Shown here: positions 23,999 to 32,585 of the stretch, in pieces | Layout of the letters: every line of letters starts with the position of its first letter | Numbering within the stretch: position 1 is the first letter of the stretch | Assembly: GCA_016709305.1 (NCBI GenBank) | Contig: JADJNA010000020.1 | Span: 27,118-91,117 of the forward strand | DNA length: 64,000 nucleotides | Reading direction: 5' to 3' | From: Candidatus Villigracilis saccharophilus | Lineage (GTDB): Bacteria > Chloroflexota > Anaerolineae > Anaerolineales > Villigracilaceae | The notes under the pieces: model-generated | Database searches by the model: none | Seen by the model: the letters and a program-made list of their open reading frames with translations, nothing else | Told to the model about the DNA's origin: nothing | Made by a program: the position numbers and the translations under genes

Positions 23999-25741
23999 TT
24001 ATTTAATTTTCCAGTTCTGCGCGCCCCAACTCATGGAACCCCATGTGCTGAGAGTGTAGCCGGTGAGCGAATCGGCCACGCCATAGTTATCCTGGAAGAG
24101 ATACAGGTAAACCTGCGGCAGATCGTCAATGACAGCCTGACCGACCGTGCAATATGCATCCTTGCGGGTCTGTTGATCGAAGCTGCTGCCCGCCAGTTCG
24201 AGAGCGGCATCCACATCTGCGTTTACCCAGCGGAAGTAATTTCCGCCTGTGGGATTTTCGGCAGTCGGGATGCGGGATGAATGATACGCGTCGAAGTTGT
24301 AGCCCTGCGGTTCAGTGGTGAAGCCGCGATCAAAAATGAGCATGTCATAATCGCCGACAGCACGCGGGGAGTTGTCTTCAAAAGCGCCGAAGATGATCGA
24401 GAAGTCATAGTTCTGGATGCGCGCTTCAATGCCCACAGCCTTTAAGTTCTCGACGATGAATTCTTCGGTGAGCTGCAACGGGTCGAAAGCCGTATACCCT
24501 TGCAGTTCAAGAGAAAGGCGTGTGCCGTCTGCGGCGTACTTCGCACCCTTTGCCACGCGGATGCCGTCATCACCCATCACCCAGCCGGCTTCGTCCAGCA
24601 ATTGATTCGCTTTTTCAACATCATATCCGAACGCGCGCGGCAGGTCGCATTGATACCAGCCATATGCGAACGGATTGGTTGAATCGCCTGCACTGCCCTT
24701 AAGCACATCCTTTTGAAGGGTCTGATAATCCATTGCGCTGGCGATCGCCTGGCGCACGCGAATGTCGCCAAGGATCGGGTGCGGAGCAGAAGCAGTTGGG
24801 TCGCCGTCAAAAGGCGCGCTGAGATTGAAGTCAATTGCCATGTTCCAAATACCGGGGATGAGGTGCTGTGTGGCTATGCCTTTTAGCAGTTCATCGTAAT
24901 CGGCTTTGAATTCACCGGGCCACAATTGCATTTGCGCCTCGCCATTTAACATCATCGCGGTTTGCGCGGCGGGTTCAGGTACGATGGCAAAGACGAGCGA
25001 ATCCAAATACGGCTTTCCTTCTTCGTAATAATTTGGGTTGCGGGTCATGGTGATGCTTTCGCCCGATGCCCAATTGCTGACGATGAACGGGCCCGCGCCA
25101 ACAGGGTTTCGATTCCATTCCCAGTTTGCCATGTCGGCTGGTTCGCCTGTGGCATGGCGCGGAAATAGGCCATAAGCAAATTGATCCAGATATCCGGGAT
25201 ATGGTGCCGAGTAGGTAAGAACAGCGGTAAGATCATCAGGTGTTTCCACAGATGTGATCAGATCAAATCCGCTTGTGCCGACCAGCGCACCTGCATCTGG
25301 GTTTGACAGTACTTCAACTGTGAATTTGACATCGTCCGAGGTGATTGCTTCGCCGTCAGACCATTTGAGTCCTTCGCGCAGCTTCCAGGTGACGGTCAGG
25401 TAATCTGCGGATAATCCGCCATTGTCTAGTGTCGGCAATTCCTGTGCGAGTGTGGCGACATACTCGCCTTTTTCGTTGATGGTAGCCAGACCGGTCATCG
25501 CAGTCGCTTCGGCAGCTTGACGCACGATGGCCGCATCCGCCAAGAAGTAATTGAGCGTGGTCGGCTCTTCGGGGATGATCAATGTGACGGTGCCGCCTCC
25601 ACTCGCGCTCGAGGCTGCTTCTGTTGCTGGGGCAGGGTCTCCGCTTGTGGGTGGTTCGGTGGTGGGTGTAGTTGCTCCACCTCCGCATGCGCTAAGCACC
25701 AGTCCGATGATCATGAACAGGGTCCAAAATTTTAGTTTCAT
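23999..25741 (-). CDS. Peptide/oligopeptide ABC transporter, substrate-binding lipoprotein
   Basis: 580 residues of the SBP_bac_5 (OppA/DppA) family. A lipoprotein signal ends at Cys19 (GLVLSACGGG), followed by a Thr/Pro/Ala linker to about residue 50. The binding domain starts VTLIIPEEPTTLNYF and has the signature regions WKLREGLKWSDGEAITSDDVKFTVE, VGAGPFIVSNW and RVRQAIASAMDYQTLQKDVL. It captures peptides or similar solutes outside the membrane. Two permease genes lie upstream on the same strand. No ATPase gene (OppD/OppF) is in the cluster, so it must share one from elsewhere. Confidence 0.93.
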   Translation of the reverse strand: MKLKFWTLFMIIGLVLSACGGGATTPTTEPPTSGDPAPATEAASSASGGGTVTLIIPEEPTTLNYFLADAAIVRQAAEATAMTGLATINEKGEYVATLAQELPTLDNGGLSADYLTVTWKLREGLKWSDGEAITSDDVKFTVEVLSNPDAGALVGTSGFDLITSVETPDDLTAVLTYSAPYPGYLDQFAYGLFPRHATGEPADMANWEWNRNPVGAGPFIVSNWASGESITMTRNPNYYEEGKPYLDSLVFAIVPEPAAQTAMMLNGEAQMQLWPGEFKADYDELLKGIATQHLIPGIWNMAIDFNLSAPFDGDPTASAPHPILGDIRVRQAIASAMDYQTLQKDVLKGSAGDSTNPFAYGWYQCDLPRAFGYDVEKANQLLDEAGWVMGDDGIRVAKGAKYAADGTRLSLELQGYTAFDPLQLTEEFIVENLKAVGIEARIQNYDFSIIFGAFEDNSPRAVGDYDMLIFDRGFTTEPQGYNFDAYHSSRIPTAENPTGGNYFRWVNADVDAALELAGSSFDQQTRKDAYCTVGQAVIDDLPQVYLYLFQDNYGVADSLTGYTLSTWGSMSWGAQNWKIK

Positions 25742-25769
25742 CTCTTCTCCTTTGTTTATTTTTTCTGGG

Positions 25770-25811
25770 GTACATCGGCTTGCTGATGTACAGCGGACAG
25801 CAAGCTGTCCG
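25770..25811. repeat. Pair of short palindromes (GTACATC... and CGGACAGC...)
   Basis: The first, 25770-25791, is GTACATCGGC-TT-GCTGATGTAC minus one wobble. The second, 25794-25811, is a perfect CGGACAGC-AA-GCTGTCCG. Both have two-base centres and sit between the permease and the binding-protein gene. They could let transcript levels differ between the two. Confidence 0.7.
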
Positions 25812-25828
25812 ACTCCAGAGTTGTGAAA

Positions 25829-26725
25829 TTACTTCTCCGCATGAATGACATACGGATCAAACGCATCGCGCAGACCATCGCCGATGTAGTTGATTGCCAT
25901 GACGGTGATGAAGATCATCAAGCCGGGGTAAAAAGCGATCCACGGGGCGCGGAAGACTTGATTCTGCGCGGTGGCTAAAATGCTTCCCCAGGTCGGAGTG
26001 GGCGGCTGAACACCGAAACCCAGATAACTTAATCCCGATTCGGTAATGATGGCTGAAGCCATTTGCAGGGTTCCGCTCACCAGAATGGGGCCGATGCAGT
26101 TTGGAAGGATGTGCTGGATAATGATGCGTGTGCTGCTTCCGCCCAGCGCGCGGCAGGCTGTGACGAATTCTCGTTCGCGCAGCACAATAAAAAGTCCGCG
26201 CACGAGACGGGCGGGCCACATCCACGAAAGCGCGGCGATGATGATGATGACGATCAGAACGCTGTTCTTCAACCACGGCACTTGTTGCTCGCGTAAAAAA
26301 GCCCCAAGGATGATCAACACAAAAATGGTGGGGAAGGTCAGGAAGGCATCAGTGACTCGCATCAGAAGAGAGTCTATCCAACCGCCGAAGTATCCGCTCA
26401 ACGCGCCGACCAGAACGCCCAAGGTGATGGAAAGGAATGTTGAGAACAGACCAACTGTCAGGGAGACGCGACCGCCGTACAAGATCCGCGTGAAGACGTC
26501 GCGTCCCAATTCATCCGTCCCGAACCAGTGATCCGCATTTGTTTTCTGAAAGCTGTTTGTCGGTTCCTGATCGGTTGGGCTGTACGGCGTCACAAAAGCA
26601 AAGGCTGAGGCAAGCACAAGCAGCGCCAGAATTGCGATGGCTACGCCCGCGAGTTTGTGTTTAAAGAATCGGCGCAAAATGACTCGCGCCATGCTTTGTT
26701 CCTGGATGGTTGTTGCTTCATTCAT
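25829..26725 (-). CDS. Oligopeptide ABC transporter permease, DppC/OppC type
   Basis: 298 residues with an N-terminal helix (about 23-45) preceded by a cytoplasmic stretch, then five more helices. The OppC N-domain is followed by DQEPTNSFQKTNADHWFGTDELGRDVFTRILYGGR, the well-known segment of this subfamily. The ATPase-contact loop is EREFVTACRALGGSSTRIIIQHILPN (EAA motif). It overlaps the end of the DppB-type gene by eight bases, so both are translated together. Confidence 0.94.
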   Translation of the reverse strand: MNEATTIQEQSMARVILRRFFKHKLAGVAIAILALLVLASAFAFVTPYSPTDQEPTNSFQKTNADHWFGTDELGRDVFTRILYGGRVSLTVGLFSTFLSITLGVLVGALSGYFGGWIDSLLMRVTDAFLTFPTIFVLIILGAFLREQQVPWLKNSVLIVIIIIAALSWMWPARLVRGLFIVLREREFVTACRALGGSSTRIIIQHILPNCIGPILVSGTLQMASAIITESGLSYLGFGVQPPTPTWGSILATAQNQVFRAPWIAFYPGLMIFITVMAINYIGDGLRDAFDPYVIHAEK

Positions 26726-27693
26726 ATTTCACCCGCGGGTCAAGCCACCCATACGCAAGGTCTGCGAGGATATTGCAAAAGATGATCAACACAGCCGTGA
26801 TCATAACCACTCCGAGCAGGACGGGATAATCCCGTCCCTTGGCCGCGTCCCAGAAGAGGCGTCCCATGCCGGGCCATGAAAAGATCGTCTCTACGAAAAG
26901 CGCGCCCGCGAAGAGACTCGGCAGGTCGAGCGCGATGAGTGTGACCAGCGGCAGAATCGCATTTTGAAGCGCGTGTTTATAGTAAACGGCATTCTCACTC
27001 GCACCTTTTGCCTTCGCCGTGCGGACATAGTCTTCATGCAGCACATCCATCATGCTTGAGCGCAGAAAACGTGAATACCATGCGATCCAGCCCAGGCTAA
27101 GTGCTGTAACAGGCAGAACCAAATGCCAGAGTGTATCCAGCAGTTCGCCTTCCTTACCGCGCGTGTTCATTCCTCCGACGGGAAAGAAAGGGGCGCCGGT
27201 TGCAGGATTTTTTAAGTGTGACATAAAAGACGACGATCAATCCCAGTCCAAGCCAATATACGGGAATGGATTGCCCGATAAATGTGACCGTGGTCATGGC
27301 GTAGTCGAACAGCGAATAGGGTTTGCGAGCCGACAACATGCCGATCGGGATCGCCACGATAAGCGTCAGGAGGAATGAGGTCCCAACCAGCGTCAGTGTA
27401 TTTGGGATTCTCTCCGCGATCATCTCGTTGACGGGGCGGTGGAACTTGATCGATTGGCCTAGATTGCCTTTGAACATATCGCTGATCCATCTGCCATACT
27501 GCACAGGCAGTGGATCATTCAATCCGAGTTTTTCTTCAATCGCTTCGATCTGTTCTTTTGTGACATTTGGGTTGCGCCGCGCTGAAGTTAGCGGGCCGCC
27601 TGGCGCGGATCGCACCAAAAAGAACAGCAATATGCTGATGATGAAGAGGATCGGGATCGTTTGCAGGATACGTCTGATGGCGTAACTAAGCAT
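26718..27693 (-). CDS. Oligopeptide ABC transporter permease, DppB/OppB type; one frameshift
   Basis: The start MLSYAIRRILQTIPILFIISIL is typical of DppB. FKGNLGQSIKFHRPV and the EAA loop DYVRTAKAKGASENAVYYKHALQNAI also fit. The reading frame is broken at a six-T run at 27208-27213 (AAAAAA on the coding strand). With five A the protein reads VTLKNPATGAPFFPVGGM straight through, giving about 325 residues. The N-terminal part is 27154-27693 and the C-terminal part 26718-27224. A homopolymer error is the simplest reading. It begins directly after the amidohydrolase stop. Confidence 0.92.
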
Positions 27694-29283
27694 CTATGCC
27701 TCGAACACGACCTTGCCGTCGACAATGGTCATTACCGCCTTGGCTGTCATAATCTCTTCGGATGGCAGTGCAAATAGGTCATGCGAAAATAACACCAGGT
27801 CAGCAAGATAGTTTTCCTTGATCTGTCCTTTTTCATTTTCCTTGAACTCGGCGTATGCCGCATCGCGTGTATAGCCGAGGATGCATTCCTCCAATGTCAG
27901 GCGTTGATCGGGATCGCTGGGCGACCATAACTCACGATTGAGCGCGACATGTATGTTGATCATCGGGTCGAACGGCGCCACGGTCCAGTCGCTGCCGAGG
28001 GTGAGATGTGCGCCGGCGTTCTTAATGTCACGCCAAGCAAATGATTTCTTCCAACGCTCTTCACCGACACGTGCCGGCCAGACATCGCCTTCCGAGACGC
28101 TGAATGGCGCATGGCTGGTCTGCATGGACGCGATCACATCGAGTTCCTTGAATCGAGGCAGATCATCGGGATGAATGACTTCGATATGCTCCACGCGATG
28201 ACGACTGTCGCGCTTCCCATTTAACTTTTGGATTGATTCGTATCCGTCGAGAGTTCGCCTCACTGCGCCATCGCCGCAGCAATGGACGAAAATCTGCAGT
28301 CCCAGTTTGTCGGAGGCCGCCGCCATGCGCGTGAAATGTTCGGCGGAGAAAATACCATCTGGTTTCGCTTCGGGATTGTCCGCATAAGGAGCGATATTCA
28401 AAGCGGTATAGGATTCCCAAACGCCATCCATAAAGAACTTCACTGCGCCGCCGCGTGCAAAATCTCCCTGGATCTGTGCCATCTCGACAGCTTCTTGCAG
28501 GTCTGCCTCTGAGGTTTCAGGTTTAATATGATATGGGGTGTACACGCGCAGCGTCATTTCGCCGGTGTCTTCCAGCGCTGCGAAGACCATCAATTCCCTG
28601 ATATCGCCGTTCATGTTGTGGACGCTGGTCACGCCGCTGGCATTGATCTTTTTGATCGACATCTTAAGCAGCTCACGTTTGCGGACATCGCTGGTTTCAG
28701 GGATCAATTCAGATACAAGTCCCATTGCGGTCTCGCGTAACTCACCGGTGGCGATCCCGTTTTCATCGCGGACGATCACACCTACGCCCGGGGCTTCCTT
28801 GCCTGGCTGGAGGATACCCGCCATTTCAAGGGCTTTCGTATTTGCCCATGAAGTATGACCATCGTACGCATTGATATAAACGGGGCGGTCCGAGACGATC
28901 TCATCCAGTTCTTTTCGTGATGGAATAATTCCATATCGAATGCCTCGTCCGTCTACCCAGGTGCTGGTTTTATTTTGTTCAGCAAACGTCTTCAAAACTT
29001 CGCGGACATCGTCCATGGTTTTAGCTTCATATAATTGCGCGCTTCCCATCCAGATCGAGCCCCATAACAAATGGAAATGCGAATCGATGAATCCAGGTGT
29101 GACCGTAGCACCTTTACCGTCAATGACGCGTGTGGCTTCATCCTGAAATTCCTTAACGCCTTCGTTCGTTCCTGCATAAATAATATGTTTGCCATTGATG
29201 GCAACCGCTTCAGCTAGCGGATTGCTTAGATCACTTGTAAAGACGCGTGCATTTTTGATGATGATATCTGCCTTGGCTGGCAT
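27694..29283 (-). CDS. Amidohydrolase (YtcJ-like, amidohydrolase 3 family)
   Basis: 529 residues. The family start ADIIIKNARVFTSD and GATVTPGFIDSHFHLLWGS give the HxH metal site (about residues 68-70). Further features are YDGHTSWANTKALEMAGI, IFVHCCGDGAVRRTLDGYE (metal/catalytic His) and LTLGSDWTVAPFDPMINIHVAL (Asp). This group (YtcJ) hydrolyses amide or N-acyl bonds; natural substrates are largely unknown. Because the two permease genes and the peptide-binding gene follow without a gap, the imported solute may be the substrate. AGGAGAGAAAC lies before the ATG. Cytoplasmic: no signal peptide. Confidence 0.9.
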   Translation of the reverse strand: MPAKADIIIKNARVFTSDLSNPLAEAVAINGKHIIYAGTNEGVKEFQDEATRVIDGKGATVTPGFIDSHFHLLWGSIWMGSAQLYEAKTMDDVREVLKTFAEQNKTSTWVDGRGIRYGIIPSRKELDEIVSDRPVYINAYDGHTSWANTKALEMAGILQPGKEAPGVGVIVRDENGIATGELRETAMGLVSELIPETSDVRKRELLKMSIKKINASGVTSVHNMNGDIRELMVFAALEDTGEMTLRVYTPYHIKPETSEADLQEAVEMAQIQGDFARGGAVKFFMDGVWESYTALNIAPYADNPEAKPDGIFSAEHFTRMAAASDKLGLQIFVHCCGDGAVRRTLDGYESIQKLNGKRDSRHRVEHIEVIHPDDLPRFKELDVIASMQTSHAPFSVSEGDVWPARVGEERWKKSFAWRDIKNAGAHLTLGSDWTVAPFDPMINIHVALNRELWSPSDPDQRLTLEECILGYTRDAAYAEFKENEKGQIKENYLADLVLFSHDLFALPSEEIMTAKAVMTIVDGKVVFEA

Positions 29284-29305
29284 GTTTCTCTCCTCATGTA
29301 AGTTT

Positions 29306-29367
29306 AAACCCTAAAGGTCTTCAAGGTATTGAGACGCTGTCTCAAATAAAAAAGACCTTTAGGGTTT
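29306..29367. repeat. CCCTAAAGG palindrome, copy 2, with a nested second palindrome
   Basis: Outer arms AAACCCTAAAGGTCTT (29306-29321) and AAGACCTTTAGGGTTT (29352-29367) match perfectly. Inside lies a separate TTGAGAC-GCT-GTCTCAA (29329-29345). It sits in the promoter side of the amidohydrolase operon. Confidence 0.85.
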
Positions 29368-29424
29368 TGTCGTGAATTGGTGTGAATATACATAATAAAT
29401 GTGCGCAGGTCAAGAGAAAATTAT

Positions 29425-29462
29425 TAAATAAAAAATGGACGCGCTTGCCCCGCAGCGTCCAT
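29425..29462 (-). terminator. Terminator after the DUF2917 gene
   Basis: On the minus strand ATGGACGC, a 12-base loop, GCGTCCAT, then TTTTTATTT. Confidence 0.85.
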
Positions 29463-29519
29463 GTAGATCGGAGGAGTAAGCTCACGATTTTACTAAGGTC
29501 GGTACTCCATACGGAAATT

Positions 29520-29768
29520 CTAGTTTGGATAAATGATATGCAGGTTCGCTTCATCCACGGCCTGGATCAAAACCTTGCCTTTCTTGCGGATGATGACGCT
29601 ATGGCCTGGCTTGAGTGCGTAATCCTGCAAGTCATTCGATTCTGTCAGCCAGATAACGCCTTCGTCACATACGATGGTCATGCCGGCTTCCACATCCTTT
29701 AAATTTTCAACCTGATCCTGCTGAAGTTTAATCGAAATATTTTTATGTTGAGTCCAAGGTAGGTTCAT
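29520..29768 (-). CDS. DUF2917-domain protein
   Basis: 82 residues of one small cupin-like beta domain: ISIKLQQDQVENLKDVEAG, then MTIVCDEGVIWLTESNDLQDYAL, PGHSVIIRKKGKVLIQAV. The pattern (a strand with CDxGxxWLT, then GxxxxI) is that of DUF2917. No function is established. It is divergent from the MocR-type regulator gene, whose promoter region it shares, so it may be a target of that regulator. AAAGGAGCAC precedes the ATG. Confidence 0.8.
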   Translation of the reverse strand: MNLPWTQHKNISIKLQQDQVENLKDVEAGMTIVCDEGVIWLTESNDLQDYALKPGHSVIIRKKGKVLIQAVDEANLHIIYPN

Positions 29769-29829
29769 TAGTGCTCCTTTGTTTTCAAATACAATTTTAT
29801 TATCCTCATTATCCCTGAAATCAAAAAGA

Positions 29830-29890
29830 AGTACAGATGCAATTAACTGGAGTTGTATTCATAACAGTTTTGGTTATAATCAACTGTACT
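29830..29890 (+). promoter_or_regulatory. Promoter of the MocR gene with flanking AGTACAG/CTGTACT sites
   Basis: TTGTAT (29853-29858), 16 bp, TATAAT (29875-29880) form a good promoter toward the regulator gene. AGTACAG (29830-29836) and its reverse complement CTGTACT (29884-29890) lie on each side. The arrangement suggests autoregulation, possibly also controlling the divergent DUF2917 gene. Confidence 0.55.
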
Positions 29891-29919
29891 GGTCAAATTT
29901 CAATCAAACTGCATCCATT

Positions 29920-31380
29920 ATGAGCAAACAAAAACCTGAAAACAGCCTTGCGAGCGAGTACCGCTATGAAACATTGGCTCGTCAGATCATTCAATTGATT
30001 CAGCAGGGAACTTTTCGCCCGGGCGAACGTATTCCATCGGTCAGACAAATGAGCAGACAGCAGGCTGTCAGCATCAGTACAGTGATGCAGGCCTATCTCA
30101 TACTCGAAAACGAGGGATTGATAGAAGCGCGCCCCCAATCCGGCTATTTTGTGCGTGCCGTAACGGATATAAGCCTGCCTGAACTGGAAATTTCTGCGCC
30201 CAGCCTTGATCCCAGTCATGTCAACCTGCATGAACTGGTGATGATGGTCATGAACGATTCTGCCAACCCGAATCTGGCCCAGCTCGGGGCTGCCATGCCA
30301 AACCTTGAATTGCTTCCAACTGAACGGATAAATCGCATTATGTCGAGGCTCGCGCGAAAAGCCGGTAAAGGCACGCACCAATACCATTTTGAGTCTGGCC
30401 TGGAGGAATTGCGGGTTCAGATCGCTCAGCGTGCTGTGAGCAGTGGCTGTCAGCTTTCCCCGAACGATATCGTGATCACCGCCGGTGCCACTGAGGCGGT
30501 CAACCTGTGTCTGCACGCTGTCTGCAGGCCCGGTGATATTGTCGCTGTTGAATCCCCAATGTATTTTGGGACTCTCCAGATCATCGAAGTGCATGGTTTG
30601 AGAGCGCTGGAAATCCCAACCAATCCACGCGATGGAATCAGTCTGGGCGCATTACAGTTCGCGATCGAGCACAATCCGATTAAGGCAGTTCTGACCATTT
30701 CAAACTTCAGCAATCCGACAGGCAGTTTTATCCATGATGAGAAGAAGAAGGAACTGGTGGAGTTGCTTGCCCGACATGACATCCCTCTGATCGACAACGA
30801 TGTATCAGGTGAGATCTTTTTTACAGAAAAGCGCCCTATGGTCACCAAGGCTTTTGACCAAAAAGGATTGGTTATGCTTTGTTCTTCTTTTTCCAAGGAC
30901 ATCAGTCCATCTTTAAGGGTTGGCTGGGTCGCCCCGGGAAGATATAAAGCCGAGATCGAGTGGCTAAAATTCACACTGAGCTCAGCCACTGCCACGCTTC
31001 CCCAAATGGCGATTGCTGAATTTCTGGAAAGCGGCGGCTATGACCATCATCTCAGACGGTTACGCCGTGAATATGCCGGCAAAGTTGCACAGCTTTACGA
31101 TGCGGTCACACATACCTTCCCGCCCGGCACGCGCGTTACACGACCGTCCGGTGGATATGTGCTTTGGGTCCAATTGCCCGAAAACGTGGATTCGCTTGAG
31201 CTTTACTCCCTTGCACTTCAGGGTGGTATTACGCTAACCCCAGGCTATCTCTTTTCGCCAACCAATCAGTTTTACAATTTCATTCGCTTGAACGCGGCTG
31301 CCTGGTCATATCCCATCATGGGAGCACTTGAAAAGCTGGGAGATATGATCGTTGAACTCGCCGGGCGCGGCAGAGCTTAA
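29920..31380 (+). CDS. MocR-type transcriptional regulator (GntR HTH + aminotransferase domain)
   Basis: 486 residues from MSKQKPENSL; the open frame before 29920 crosses the promoter. The N-terminal winged helix is YETLARQIIQLIQQGTFRPG and IPSVRQMSRQQAVSISTVMQ (about residues 14-62). A linker follows, and from about 105 a fold-type I aminotransferase domain: GATEAVNLCLHAVCRPGD, SNPTGSFI (PLP region), DNDVSGEIFF and LCSSFSKDISPSLRVGW, whose Lys binds PLP. MocR proteins sense PLP or amino compounds. Which ones cannot be told. The divergent DUF2917 gene and the AGTACAG sites point to local control. Confidence 0.92.
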   Translation: MSKQKPENSLASEYRYETLARQIIQLIQQGTFRPGERIPSVRQMSRQQAVSISTVMQAYLILENEGLIEARPQSGYFVRAVTDISLPELEISAPSLDPSHVNLHELVMMVMNDSANPNLAQLGAAMPNLELLPTERINRIMSRLARKAGKGTHQYHFESGLEELRVQIAQRAVSSGCQLSPNDIVITAGATEAVNLCLHAVCRPGDIVAVESPMYFGTLQIIEVHGLRALEIPTNPRDGISLGALQFAIEHNPIKAVLTISNFSNPTGSFIHDEKKKELVELLARHDIPLIDNDVSGEIFFTEKRPMVTKAFDQKGLVMLCSSFSKDISPSLRVGWVAPGRYKAEIEWLKFTLSSATATLPQMAIAEFLESGGYDHHLRRLRREYAGKVAQLYDAVTHTFPPGTRVTRPSGGYVLWVQLPENVDSLELYSLALQGGITLTPGYLFSPTNQFYNFIRLNAAAWSYPIMGALEKLGDMIVELAGRGRA

Positions 31381-31409
31381 AATAGCCTCAGCTTTTTGGG
31401 CTATTTTTA
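31379..31409 (+). terminator. Terminator after the MocR gene
   Basis: AAAATAGCC, a loop of about 11 bases, GGCTATTTTT. Confidence 0.8.
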
Positions 31410-31434
31410 CAACGGGCATTATAATGACCAGGTT

Positions 31435-32499
31435 ATGACCAAGCAAAAAGTAGTTGTCGCCATGTCTGGCGGCGTGGATTCTTCGGTAGCGGCGGCTCTG
31501 CTCAAACAGCAGGGCCATGATGTTACAGGTATGATGCTGCGCCTTTGGTCCGAACCCGGCAAGGAAGAGTCCAATCGCTGCTGCACGCCCGATGCAATGG
31601 CGCAGGCGCGGCGCGTGGCGGGCATTCTTGATATTCCCTTTTATGTGATCGACGCCAAGGAAGTATTCCGCGAGACGGTTGTGCAATATTTTCTGGACGG
31701 ATACGCGCGCGGCGAAACGCCGAATCCGTGCTTGATGTGCAATCGTCAAATTCGCTGGACGTTTTTATTGAATCATGCGCTCGCATTGGGTGCGGAGTTT
31801 ATGGCGACGGGGCATTATGTAAGAATAAAGGCAGAAGGCGGAAAGCAGAAATTACTTCGCGCTGTGGATCATTCCAAAGATCAGTCTTATGTGCTCCATG
31901 TCTTGAAACAGGATCAGCTTGCTCATGCGCTTTTTCCCGTGGGTGAGTTTCCCAAACCTGAAATAAGAAGCATCGCGGCGGACTTTGGCCTGCCGACTGC
32001 TTCGAGAGCAGATTCTCAGGATCTGTGTTTTCTCGCCGGCGAAGATTATCGCGGATTCCTCCAGCGCCATGCATCCGAAATCTTGCAGCCCGGGGAAATT
32101 GTCACAACGAGTGGAAAGCTCATTGGCAAACATGATGGACTTGCAAATTACACCATCGGCCAGCGCAAGGGACTCAATGTCGCTTCGCCTGTTCCGCTTT
32201 ATGTCATTACCAAGCAGGCGTCCAATAACGCGTTGGTGGTTGGAACGCTCGATGAACTGGGCTTTACTGATTTAACCGCGCGCGATATTAATTGGACTTC
32301 AGGAGAGATACCATCACAGCCATTCCGTGCCCAGGTCAAGATACGCTACACAGCCAAGGAAGTCGAAGCACTGGTCAGCCCTTTGGAAGGGGATCGGGTA
32401 TCGGTTAAGTTTGATGCGCCTGTTCGGGATGTAACCGCGGGTCAAGCGGCGGTATTTTACCAGGACGAGGTGATGCTCGGCGGCGGAATCATCATTTAA
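31435..32499 (+). CDS. mnmA: tRNA 2-thiouridylase MnmA
   Basis: Places the sulfur at U34 of tRNA-Lys, -Glu and -Gln, 354 residues. The ATP-binding PP-loop is VVVAMSGGVDSSVAAALL (residues 6-23). The catalytic cysteine pair appears as GETPNPCLMCNRQIRW and DSQDLCFLAG. LANYTIGQRKGLNVA marks the central domain, and a beta-barrel closes the protein. I start at the ATG at 31435, because the region before it is the terminator of the preceding gene; the ATG lacks a strong Shine-Dalgarno. It forms no operon with its neighbours. Confidence 0.95.
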   Translation: MTKQKVVVAMSGGVDSSVAAALLKQQGHDVTGMMLRLWSEPGKEESNRCCTPDAMAQARRVAGILDIPFYVIDAKEVFRETVVQYFLDGYARGETPNPCLMCNRQIRWTFLLNHALALGAEFMATGHYVRIKAEGGKQKLLRAVDHSKDQSYVLHVLKQDQLAHALFPVGEFPKPEIRSIAADFGLPTASRADSQDLCFLAGEDYRGFLQRHASEILQPGEIVTTSGKLIGKHDGLANYTIGQRKGLNVASPVPLYVITKQASNNALVVGTLDELGFTDLTARDINWTSGEIPSQPFRAQVKIRYTAKEVEALVSPLEGDRVSVKFDAPVRDVTAGQAAVFYQDEVMLGGGIII

Positions 32500-32512
32500 T
32501 TTAGTGAGGAGT

Positions 32513-32562
32513 GCGGACTTCAGTCCGCTTATCTCTACAAATCGCAGACTGAAGCCTGCGAT
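32513..32562. repeat. Two short palindromes with GACT-TC/GA-AGTC cores
   Basis: GCGGACT-TC-AGTCCGC at 32513-32528 and ATCGCAG-A-CT-GA-AG-C-CTGCGAT at 32541-32562. They fill the gap between mnmA and the S9 peptidase gene. Confidence 0.7.
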
Positions 32563-32585
32563 CCATAACCAAGGAGAATTTTCAA

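Noticed and set aside
29893..30594. 233-codon open frame on the minus strand in the MocR gene
   Set aside because: Lies opposite the HTH and aminotransferase domains, with no independent signals.
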